A stretch of 64,000 nt of DNA from Methylomonas sp. LL1 (lineage in GTDB: Bacteria; Pseudomonadota; Gammaproteobacteria; Methylococcales; Methylomonadaceae): NCBI RefSeq assembly GCF_015711015.1, contig NZ_CP064653.1:4216001-4280000 (forward strand), given 5' to 3'. Shown here piece by piece: positions 9,503 through 16,911 of the stretch. Each line of letters begins with the position of its first letter. Position 1 is the first letter of the stretch. The position numbers and the translations under genes are program-made. The notes below the pieces were generated by a model. That model ran no database searches and was not told where the DNA came from. It saw only the letters and a program-made list of their open reading frames with translations.

Positions 9503-9533
9503 TTGTAATCGTGTAAACAGAGTTTGCTATGAT
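9503..9533 (+). promoter_or_regulatory. Putative extended -10 promoter for pilS-pilR
   Basis: TGCTATGAT at 9525-9533 is an extended -10 (TGn plus TATGAT). A poor -35 candidate, TTGTAA at 9503-9508, is 19 bp upstream, a long spacer. It lies in the 86-bp divergent gap, 34 bp before the pilS ATG. Confidence 0.4.
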
Positions 9534-9567
9534 CTAGTTTACTTAGCCCACTCGAAAAAGTCGCGTC

Positions 9568-11193
9568 ATGCCGCCCAATCAAGCCGACACTATATATCCA
9601 TGCCCGTTTTCCAAGGGGTACGGCATCCCCACCCGCCAAGCTTGGCTGTTGTTAAAGATATTTTTTATCTATCGATTTATCAGCGCCAGCTTGTTCGTGA
9701 TGCTGGCTTTCTTGCGTTTTGGGGCGTCATCACTAGGTACTTACAATGCGCAATTGTATCAGGTCACCAGCCTGGCTTATCTGGCGATTTCGTTGTTGAG
9801 TGTTCCGTTTATTTTTCGCCGCTGGCTGGGCTACACGCATCTGGCGCAGCTGTTTATTTTTACCGATATTGTATTTATTACTTTATTAATGCATGCCAGT
9901 GGCGGAGTCGGTAGCGGAGTCGGTGGTTTACTGGCTATTTCGATTGCCGCCGGCGGATTGCTGGTCGGCGGGCGTTGCGCGTTGTTGTTTGCCGCGCTGG
10001 CCAGTTTGGCGGTGCTGGCCGAAGAAATATTCGCGCTAGAGACGCATGCCTTCGATCTGGCGTCCTTGAATTATTCCGGCTTGCTTGGTATTACATTTTT
10101 TGCGATTGCATTAATATCGGTGATTCTGGCGCAACGGGTTGAACAATCGGCCAGCCTGGCCAGGCGGCACGCCCAAACCATAATCCGTCTGGAGGAACTG
10201 AACCGCTATATTATTCAGCATTTGCAATCGGGGATCATGATCGTCGATGCTCAGCAGTTTATTGTATTGAGTAACCAGTCGGCCTTACGTTTGCTCGGGA
10301 TAAAACAATCGCCCACCCATCTGGCCGATGTCTCGGCATTATTGCAACAGGCGTTTTTACTGTGGAATCAAAGTCCTGAACAAGATTTTGCGATTATTCA
10401 ATTGCAAAACGGTGAAGAAATTCAGGTACGGTTTTCCCTATTGATGGTGGGAAGCGAGCGTTTGCATATGCTGTTGTTTGAAGATATCGGTCTTTACAAT
10501 CAACGCCTACAACAAAGCAAACTGGCATCACTTGGCAGACTCACCGCCAGCATTGCCCATGAAATCCGTAATCCGCTCAGTGCCATCAGCCATGCCGGAC
10601 AGCTGCTATCGGAATCGCCGGAGCTAAAGCCGGGGGATTTGCGCCTGACTAATATCATTCAGACCCATTGCCAGCGGGTCAACAACATTATCGAGGATAT
10701 TTTGAAACTGTCGCGGCGCAACCCTTCGCAAAAACAGCGTATCAGTCTCGATCAATGGCTGCCCGTTTTCATTCAAGAACAAAATCTGCATGCGGCGGAG
10801 CAAAGCCGGATTTTTGAGTTAGTCTTCAAACAGCAAGGCTTGAATGCCTATGCCGATCCCGGACACTTGAAGCAAATTTTGGATAATCTGTGTGTCAACG
10901 CCTTGAAATACGGCAAACCGGAGTTAGGCCGTATTGTGATAGAAGCAGACCGGATACAGGATGAGCCTTGTGTTCGGGTGATCGATAATGGGCCGGGCAT
11001 AGATCAGGAAGGATTGCTGCATTTATTCGAGCCGTTTTTTACCACCTCTCGGCAAGGGACTGGCCTGGGGCTTTATATTTCTCGGGAATTGGCCGAGTTG
11101 AACCAAGCGCAATTGATCTATGCAAAATATCAAGGAAAAACCTGTTTCACCCTGTCGCTGGCGAATGCCGATAACGTGGTAATCGAAATATGA
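9568..11193 (+). CDS. pilS: Membrane sensor histidine kinase PilS
   Basis: A 541-residue inner-membrane kinase. The first 190 residues contain about six hydrophobic helices, as in PilS. A short PAS-like segment follows (LNRYIIQHLQSGIMIVDAQ), then the HisKA domain with phospho-accepting His331 in AHEIRNPLSAISHA, and an HATPase domain with the N box (NLCVNALKYG), G1 box (DNGPGI) and G2 box (GTGLGL). In relatives PilS phosphorylates PilR to control sigma54-dependent type IV pilin transcription in response to pilin in the membrane. Its stop overlaps the pilR start by 4 bp. No pilA or other pilus gene is in this window. The ATG lacks a strong Shine-Dalgarno sequence. Confidence 0.88.
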   Translation: MPPNQADTIYPCPFSKGYGIPTRQAWLLLKIFFIYRFISASLFVMLAFLRFGASSLGTYNAQLYQVTSLAYLAISLLSVPFIFRRWLGYTHLAQLFIFTDIVFITLLMHASGGVGSGVGGLLAISIAAGGLLVGGRCALLFAALASLAVLAEEIFALETHAFDLASLNYSGLLGITFFAIALISVILAQRVEQSASLARRHAQTIIRLEELNRYIIQHLQSGIMIVDAQQFIVLSNQSALRLLGIKQSPTHLADVSALLQQAFLLWNQSPEQDFAIIQLQNGEEIQVRFSLLMVGSERLHMLLFEDIGLYNQRLQQSKLASLGRLTASIAHEIRNPLSAISHAGQLLSESPELKPGDLRLTNIIQTHCQRVNNIIEDILKLSRRNPSQKQRISLDQWLPVFIQEQNLHAAEQSRIFELVFKQQGLNAYADPGHLKQILDNLCVNALKYGKPELGRIVIEADRIQDEPCVRVIDNGPGIDQEGLLHLFEPFFTTSRQGTGLGLYISRELAELNQAQLIYAKYQGKTCFTLSLANADNVVIEI

Positions 11194-12536
11194 ACATGCC
11201 TGTCACCTTAGTGGTTGATGACGAACCCGATATTAGAGAATTATTGGAAATTACCCTGAGTAGGATGAATATCCGTACTTGTAGCGCGGAAAACTTGGCG
11301 GTGGCGCGGCAACTGTTAGCCAGTCAGCATTTTGATTTATGTTTAACCGATATGCGTTTGCCCGATGGCGATGGGCTGGATTTGGTCGAATATATTCAGG
11401 AATCGGGATTATTGTTGCCGGTGGCGGTAATCACCGCGCACGGCAGCATGGATACCGCGATCAAGGCCATGAAAAAGGGCGCGTTCGATTTTCTGACCAA
11501 ACCGGTCGATTTGGCGGCCCTGCGGCAATTGGTTAACAACGCGCTACAAACCTCGCGGTCCAGAGGATTGGAAAAGGAAAGGCGTACGCGCGATACGCTG
11601 CTGGGAGAGTCGGCGCTGATGCGCGAAATTCGCTCGAAAATTCAAAAGGTGGCGCGTAGCCAGGCCCCGATTTACATCAGCGGTGAATCGGGTTCGGGCA
11701 AGGAGTTGGTGGCCAAGTTGATTCATCAGCAAAGCCCACGGGCTGAGCAGCCGTTTGTGGCGATCAATTGCGGAGCCATTCCGCATGATCTGATGGAAAG
11801 CGAGTTTTTTGGACATAAGAAAGGTAGTTTCAGCGGCGCGATAGCCGATAAACAAGGTTTTTTCCAGGCCGCCAATGGCGGCACCTTGTTTCTGGATGAA
11901 GTGGCGGATTTGCCGCTAAATTTGCAGGTTAAATTGCTAAGAGCCATTCAGGAGAAAAAAATCCGCCCGGTCGGTGATCAGCACGAGTTGGCGGTGGATG
12001 TGCGTCTACTTAGTGCCACGCATAAAGATCTGGCGAAAATGGTGCAAGAGGGCAGTTTCAGGCAGGATTTGTATTATCGCATCAATGTCATCGAACTAAA
12101 CTTACCGCCATTAAGAGCCAGAGCTAGCGATATACCACAAATTGTTAACCATCTGCTGATACGTTTGGCCAAGATGAATGGCGTTGCGGTGCCGCAGTTG
12201 AGCGAAGCCGCCTTGATGGCCCTGGGCCAATATCATTTTCCCGGCAATGTACGTGAACTGGAAAACATCCTGGAGCGGGCACTGGCCTTGCACGAAGGCG
12301 ATCGGATCGAGGTCGAGGATTTGAGTTTACCTATTTGCGGTGAACGGCCTAGAAATGATGTTAATGCGGTTAAACCGGACAGAATATCTCTGCAAAGCTT
12401 TATGGAAAACATAGAGAAAAAGACTTTGACCGAGGCTCTGGAACAAACCCGCTGGGATAAAATGGCGGCGGCGAAACAATTGGGCATAACCTTCCGTTCC
12501 CTGTCTTTCCGCTTGAAAAGACTGGGGTTGGAGTAA
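11190..12536 (+). CDS. pilR: Sigma54-dependent response regulator PilR
   Basis: A 448-residue NtrC-family activator. The receiver domain (residues 1-120) has the acidic pair Asp10-Asp11 and the phospho-acceptor Asp54 in LTDMRLPDG. The AAA+ domain has Walker A GESGSGKE (165-172), Walker B FLDEVADLP and the sigma54-contact loop, here GSFSGA (about 212-217) instead of the more common GAFTGA. The C-terminal Fis-type helix-turn-helix ends the protein (AAAKQLGITFRSLSFRLKRL). It is co-translated with pilS. The ESEFFGHKKGSF context is typical of PilR as I recall it, supporting a role in pilin regulation. Confidence 0.88.
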   Translation: MNMPVTLVVDDEPDIRELLEITLSRMNIRTCSAENLAVARQLLASQHFDLCLTDMRLPDGDGLDLVEYIQESGLLLPVAVITAHGSMDTAIKAMKKGAFDFLTKPVDLAALRQLVNNALQTSRSRGLEKERRTRDTLLGESALMREIRSKIQKVARSQAPIYISGESGSGKELVAKLIHQQSPRAEQPFVAINCGAIPHDLMESEFFGHKKGSFSGAIADKQGFFQAANGGTLFLDEVADLPLNLQVKLLRAIQEKKIRPVGDQHELAVDVRLLSATHKDLAKMVQEGSFRQDLYYRINVIELNLPPLRARASDIPQIVNHLLIRLAKMNGVAVPQLSEAALMALGQYHFPGNVRELENILERALALHEGDRIEVEDLSLPICGERPRNDVNAVKPDRISLQSFMENIEKKTLTEALEQTRWDKMAAAKQLGITFRSLSFRLKRLGLE

Positions 12537-12554
12537 TTCAGGTGGATTTGGCCA

Positions 12555-12594
12555 GTCGTTTTAGAGGCTGTTTTTTAACAGCCTCTAAAACGAC
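12555..12594. repeat. Perfect 18-bp inverted repeat after pilR
   Basis: Arms GTCGTTTTAGAGGCTGTT (12555-12572) and AACAGCCTCTAAAACGAC (12577-12594) are exact complements with a TTTT loop. It starts 19 bp after the pilR stop. RNA from either strand would fold into a very stable hairpin, but no T tract follows on either side, so it is not a textbook intrinsic terminator. It may be a transcript-end structure or a small palindromic repeat. Confidence 0.75.
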
Positions 12595-12648
12595 GGAAGA
12601 TCTTAGCCGATTTATGGGAATAAATTTACCCACTCCGAGAAACTTGCC

Positions 12649-12726
12649 GTTGACTGAGCGGAGTCGAAGTCAACTATTCGCTTCAGCTACTTCGGCTTTG
12701 CTCGGCACAAGTCCGCTCAGCGAATA
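12649..12726. repeat. Double inverted repeat, dispersed family copy 2
   Basis: Two adjacent hairpins abut one another: GTTGACT/AGTCAAC (12649-12655 with 12668-12674) and TATTCGCT/AGCGAATA (12675-12682 with 12719-12726). The second encloses GCTCGGCACAAGTCCGCTCAGC, a close variant of the repeat at 4167-4188. TTGACTGAGCGGAGTCGAAG resembles intergenic REP-like elements of many environmental bacteria. The 61-codon open frame across this stretch is judged non-coding. Confidence 0.6.
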
Positions 12727-12772
12727 AAATATTTGGCATCGGCAATGAGTACACGCTTTCTCAAAAATCACC

Positions 12773-13255
12773 TTATTGATATTTATCCATTGCCTTTAGC
12801 TGCTGTAAAGCATCCTGGATTTTGGCCGTGGTGGCGGAGTCCAGTTCGGTGTTTTTGTAAATCTTGTCCAGCAATCCCTCTTCGACCAAGGCTTCCTTGA
12901 TCCAACGTTTGGCAAAAGCATAATTACCGGGGAGCTTGGCTACTTCACCGGTTTTGGGGTTTTTCAAGCTGTCGGAGGGTAAATCGCTAGCCGCGGATTT
13001 TTTGGCCGCAGTGGGTTTGGTTTTGGCTGGGGAAGCTTTTGCCGCCGGGGTTTTTGCTACCGGTTTCGCCGCCAGGGGTTTTTCGGCGGCGGGTGGTGTC
13101 GGTATTTTTTCCGCTTGAGCAGCGGCAACCGGAGCGGGAGAGGGCGGCGTAACCGGAGCTGACTGATGGGTTTCCGGTTTATCTTTTTTTCCGATGACTA
13201 CAAACACAACATAGGCAACAAATATTGTTGTCGTTATAAAAAGCAGCTCTGCCAT
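12773..13255 (-). CDS. Membrane-anchored protein with Ala/Pro/Lys-rich linker, unknown function
   Basis: A 160-residue protein with one N-terminal hydrophobic anchor (residues 3-22), then about 70 residues very rich in Ala, Pro and Lys (PVAAAQ, AAEKPLAAKPVAKTPAAKA), and a compact C-terminal domain of about 60 residues (LPGNYAFAKRWIKEALVEEGLLDKIYKNTEL). The layout suggests an inner-membrane anchor with a flexible spacer presenting a small helical domain. The low-complexity linker resembles those of TonB-like or histone-H1-like proteins and would give false database hits. I do not recognise a family. It is transcribed alone, with no close neighbour. Confidence 0.7.
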   Translation of the reverse strand: MAELLFITTTIFVAYVVFVVIGKKDKPETHQSAPVTPPSPAPVAAAQAEKIPTPPAAEKPLAAKPVAKTPAAKASPAKTKPTAAKKSAASDLPSDSLKNPKTGEVAKLPGNYAFAKRWIKEALVEEGLLDKIYKNTELDSATTAKIQDALQQLKAMDKYQ

Positions 13256-13575
13256 AACCTTTCCCCTTGATTGTTTTAATTTTTAAGTTGATAGAATAAT
13301 GTGATGACTATTGTTGACACCGAATCCGAATATACCAGAGCATGCTTGGGTGGTAAACCAATACTCCAATAGAAATTCCATTATTGTGATTTGCCGTATT
13401 TCTAGGCAATAACTGGATTTATCACGAATAATCCTGAATTTGGTGGTTGGTCGCGAATAAAAACCGAAGGGGAAGAGATTGGCCGAAAGCCGGGCTGACT
13501 AAGTTCGGATGCCTGATCTGGGCTGATGCCGATATGATTATCGGGCGGGATGGATCGATGCAAAGGTTGTCGTTT
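13256..13575. other. Intergenic region without a recognisable gene
   Basis: About 320 bp between the starts of the anchored protein gene and the end of the REC-GGDEF-EAL gene. The part near 13256-13330 is AT-rich and probably holds the promoter of the minus-strand anchored protein, but no convincing -35/-10 pair is visible. A 121-codon open frame at 13422-13787 overlaps the EAL gene and is not credible. Confidence 0.5.
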
Positions 13576-15429
13576 TTATAAAAACTCGGTATCGATAGGC
13601 CGGCGTTTCTGGGAGTTGAGTAAGATCGCCAATGAGACTTGGTGGCTATCCAATAAGGTGCGTTCCGGTCGGCCAAAGGCATAGCCCTGGCCAAGGTTAA
13701 CCCCGATTTCCTTGAGTTTAAGGGCAATATTGGGCGTTTCGACGAATTCGGCGATGGTTTTTTTGCCGAGTTTGCCGGCGATTTCAACCATCGATTTCAC
13801 CAGAATTTGATCGGTTTCGTTATTATCCAAATTCTTGATAAATTGACCGTCGATTTTGACGTAATCAACCGGGAAGGTTTTCAGGTAATTAAAGGAACAG
13901 AAACCGGCCCCGAAATCATCCAGGGCGAATTTACAGCCCAAATCCCGAATTTTATTAATCATGTCGCGGGTTCGCTCGAAATTGTCGACTGCGGCTGTTT
14001 CGGTAATTTCGAAAGTCAAGCGGCCGGCATCGACCCAGGTCAGTTCCAGTTTATCGCGTATTACCTGCAATAAGTCCGGATATTGGAATGCCGTGCCGGA
14101 TAAATTAATCGCCAGCGAAATACGCGACATATAAGAAGGCAGGGCGGCCAGAAAATCGATGGCGTTTTCCACCACCCATAAATCGATGGCGTGAATCAAG
14201 CCCATGCGTTCGGCTACCGGAATGAATTGATCGGGCGTGATGGTCTTGCCTTCGTCTCCCCGCATCCTGATCAAGACTTCGTAATGGGAAATGTCGCCGT
14301 TATTCAACTGCACCACCGGCTGAAACATTAAAAACATGTCGTTTTCTCGCAACGCCTTGCGAATGATGGGAACCCAGTAAATATCGCGGCGGCGTTCCTT
14401 GATCGCGATATCTTCCTGGTTATATATCCGGATTTTGTCGCGGCCATTGATTTTGGCGAAATTACAGGCTTGGCGGCTATGCAAAATCATTTCGCCGGGA
14501 TGTTGAGCCGGCATTGAATTATCCAACGCGGTAATGCCGATGGAAACGCTGGCGCTGTAGCAGATTTCACCGGTAAAGAAGCGGAAGTTTTCGACCGTGG
14601 TGCGGATGGTTTCGGCAACGATATAGGCCTGCTTCTTGGTCTTGTTTTCCAAAAACAGACAGAATTCGTCGGCGCCGATACGGGCGAACAAGTTACTGGT
14701 CGGTACCAGTTTTCGGATCAGTATGGTCAGTTCAACCAGCAAACGATCGCCGACGTCAAACCCTTCCAGCTCGTTGATCAAGCTGAAGCGGTCGACATCG
14801 ATAAACAACAATGCCCCTTCTTTTTTGAGTTTGTTGCTGAGGTTCATAATCAACCGCAGCTGGCGTTCGAAACTGTTGCGGTTAAACAAGCCGGTCAGCT
14901 CGTCATGCGCGACCAGAAATTTGAGCTTGGCTTCGATCACGCTTTTGGACGCCAGCTCATTGATCAGTTGTTCTTCCTGTTGATGGCGTAAAAAACGTTC
15001 CTGTTTAAGCCGCATCAAAAAATTAATCGACAGTAGCAATAATTGCGGGTCGACAGGGGTGGAGATTTGATAAGTCAGGCAACTGCTTGCTTCGGATTGG
15101 CATTGCTCTAAATAGGCGGCGGAATCGGCGGAGTCCGAAGATCGCAGAATCACAAAGGGAATCACCGAGCCATCCGTGGCGCAGGAAAGGCTTTGACTCA
15201 TCTCGAGCAGCTGGCATTTAGGCAGGCTGTCGTTTAGCACGATCAGCCCGATTCTTTCCGGCTGGTCGTGGAAGGGCCGCAGGATTTCATAAATTTTTTC
15301 GCCGCTGTTGACGTGCCGAATGTCTGAAAATCCGTTGCTTGTCAGGGTCGAAATGATTTGTTGGGCTGAAACGCTGTCGTGCTCGGCAACAATAATGATC
15401 TTATCTTTTTGTGGGTTGCAAACAGTCAT
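13576..15429 (-). CDS. Degenerate receiver-GGDEF-EAL c-di-GMP protein
   Basis: A 617-residue cytoplasmic signalling protein in three parts. Residues 10-140 are receiver-like, but the usual phospho-acceptor Asp appears to be Asn66 (IVLNDSLP) and the acidic pair is altered (AEHD), so phosphorylation is unlikely. The GGDEF domain (about 165-340) has GADEF at 252-256 in place of GGDEF, suggesting weak or no cyclase activity. The EAL domain (about 350-600) keeps the phosphodiesterase residues: EVL 384-386, Asn442, Glu474 (EITE), Asp504-Asp505 (DDFGAG), Lys525 (KID), Glu561 and Gln581. The prediction is a c-di-GMP phosphodiesterase with a regulatory GGDEF domain. It is divergent from the HDOD gene across 181 bp. 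Confidence 0.88.
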   Translation of the reverse strand: MTVCNPQKDKIIIVAEHDSVSAQQIISTLTSNGFSDIRHVNSGEKIYEILRPFHDQPERIGLIVLNDSLPKCQLLEMSQSLSCATDGSVIPFVILRSSDSADSAAYLEQCQSEASSCLTYQISTPVDPQLLLLSINFLMRLKQERFLRHQQEEQLINELASKSVIEAKLKFLVAHDELTGLFNRNSFERQLRLIMNLSNKLKKEGALLFIDVDRFSLINELEGFDVGDRLLVELTILIRKLVPTSNLFARIGADEFCLFLENKTKKQAYIVAETIRTTVENFRFFTGEICYSASVSIGITALDNSMPAQHPGEMILHSRQACNFAKINGRDKIRIYNQEDIAIKERRRDIYWVPIIRKALRENDMFLMFQPVVQLNNGDISHYEVLIRMRGDEGKTITPDQFIPVAERMGLIHAIDLWVVENAIDFLAALPSYMSRISLAINLSGTAFQYPDLLQVIRDKLELTWVDAGRLTFEITETAAVDNFERTRDMINKIRDLGCKFALDDFGAGFCSFNYLKTFPVDYVKIDGQFIKNLDNNETDQILVKSMVEIAGKLGKKTIAEFVETPNIALKLKEIGVNLGQGYAFGRPERTLLDSHQVSLAILLNSQKRRPIDTEFL

Positions 15430-15610
15430 ATACCGGCCGGGTATTTTGGGTTATAAGGAAAAAAGATTAAATCTTAAAAAGCTCAATGTAATTAATTACT
15501 TACATCGTACTTGTAATTCTGTTAAAACCAGTTAGGCTTAAACCGCGCGCAATCCCCCGTTTGCTACGTCTAAGTCAGTATAGGCGACAATTTAATATTT
15601 GTAATTTTCG

Positions 15611-16456
15611 ATGATAATTTCTACTCCAACTTTAACCGTTGCCGATTTACTAAAAGGCGACATCAAGCTTGCTTCCCCGCCCACGATCTACTTGGCCTTG
15701 AAAAACATTGTCGAGGATCCCGCTAAGTCGGCTCGGGATGCGGCATTTGTGATCGAGAGCGATGCGGCCGTGGCGATGCGATTACTGAAGATCGTCAATA
15801 GCGCATTTTATGGTTTTCCGTCGAAAGTCAGTTCCATTGCTACCGCTATCACGCTGGTCGGCGTGCGGGAATTGCAGAATCTGGCCTTGGCTACCGTAGT
15901 GATCGAGCGCTTTTCCAACCTGCCGGGACAGTTGTTTTCCATCCACGATTTCTGGTCGAAAAACCTGCGTAGCGCCTTGATCGCCAAGGAACTGGATCGG
16001 CAGTTCGGCGGGACCTATTCCGACACCGCATTCCTTTGTGGTTTGGTGCATAACATCGGCCAGCTGGTAATGTACCGGCGCATACCGGTCTTGGCGCGGG
16101 AGGTGGATTTACTGATCCAGTCGGCGATGCCGGCCGATATTGACGAAGCCAGACTGGAAGAACAGGTGATCGGTTTCGATCATTACCAGTTGGGTGCCGA
16201 GCTCTGCCGGCTTTGGAAATTGCCGGACGTGGTCGTCGAATCCATTGGCCTGCATCGATACCCCGATCATGTCGGCCGCTATGCCGAGATTGCAACCCTG
16301 GCGCGGCTGGCAAATTATTTCAGTTCGGTCGATACGCCCTACGATGCGATAATCGCCGAGGGTTTCGAACTTTCGCCGGATCAAGTCAGCATGATCATCG
16401 ACAAAACCCACGATGAGTTCGAAGCTATCTTCAAATTGTTTTATCCCTCCAAATAA
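15611..16456 (+). CDS. HDOD domain signalling protein
   Basis: A 281-residue soluble protein made almost entirely of one HDOD domain (about residues 15-215), a relative of HD phosphohydrolases that has lost the catalytic metal residues. The usual HD doublet is replaced (CGLVHNIGQLV near residue 142), as in other HDOD proteins. Family members act in signal-transduction scaffolds, often with c-di-GMP turnover, motility or stress. Its divergence from the REC-GGDEF-EAL gene fits such a link, but that is inference. The start is ATG at 15611 with a poor ribosome-binding site. Confidence 0.85.
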   Translation: MIISTPTLTVADLLKGDIKLASPPTIYLALKNIVEDPAKSARDAAFVIESDAAVAMRLLKIVNSAFYGFPSKVSSIATAITLVGVRELQNLALATVVIERFSNLPGQLFSIHDFWSKNLRSALIAKELDRQFGGTYSDTAFLCGLVHNIGQLVMYRRIPVLAREVDLLIQSAMPADIDEARLEEQVIGFDHYQLGAELCRLWKLPDVVVESIGLHRYPDHVGRYAEIATLARLANYFSSVDTPYDAIIAEGFELSPDQVSMIIDKTHDEFEAIFKLFYPSK

Positions 16457-16752
16457 ACTCTCCTCCTTGCCGTTCTTTATGCCAGACAGGACCAATCCGG
16501 CCAAAAGATCGCCAAAGTCATTGATCCACCTAGCCGTAAGGCCTTAGGCTCCTAGCCATCACGACTTCCTCCTCTCGAATTCGATTGCGCGTGGGACTGA
16601 GACGGAATCGAAGCCTGGGTAGATTCAAGTTGCCCGTATCCCGCCGGAAAGCCGCTCCATCGAGGCGGTCGAATCGGCGGCAATCATCGGTATCACATAA
16701 ACCAATGTTATACCTGTCGCAAATTCGCAACCTAATGTCGCTTAATTGGTTG
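16457..16752. other. Non-coding stretch between HDOD gene and porin promoter
   Basis: About 300 bp without a convincing gene. On the minus strand a full AGGAGG (complement at 16568-16573) precedes a 9-codon frame MARSLRPYG-stop at 16559-16530. That frame lies in a symmetric segment containing the palindrome TAAGGCCTTA (16537-16546) flanked by CTAG-containing arms. It may be a leader peptide, a small RNA or chance. I could not match it to a known riboswitch by eye. Confidence 0.4.
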
Positions 16753-16786
16753 TTGTCATAAAACTGTCATATTCCCCCCCTACAAT
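16753..16786 (+). promoter_or_regulatory. PhoB box plus -10 of the porin gene
   Basis: TTGTCATAAAACTGTCAT at 16753-16770 matches the E. coli Pho box (two CTGTCAT repeats four bases apart) except for one base. Ten bases further on is TACAAT (16781-16786), a 5/6 match to the sigma70 -10. In PhoB-activated promoters the box replaces the -35 about 10-11 bp before the -10, exactly this layout. A transcript starting near 16793 would have a leader of about 120 nt before the porin ATG. Confidence 0.85.
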
Positions 16787-16911
16787 TCGCGCCAACTGCA
16801 TGGCTTTAGTCGTGATTCCCCCAAGAATTTAAGCGGTTACACCGGAATTTACGTTCGGTGTCCGAGCCATTTGTTTTTCGATTCAACTATAAAAATTTTG
16901 GAGATTGGATA

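Noticed and set aside
12542-12727. A 61-codon frame after pilR
   Set aside because: It is built from the palindrome and the dispersed repeat and lacks a start signal.
16530-16730. Reading the 16530-16730 minus-strand segment as a 66-residue protein or a known riboswitch
   Set aside because: No motif matches by eye to c-di-GMP, cobalamin, TPP, glycine or fluoride aptamers, and the longer frame has no ribosome site. Only the nine-codon sub-frame was kept as a curiosity.
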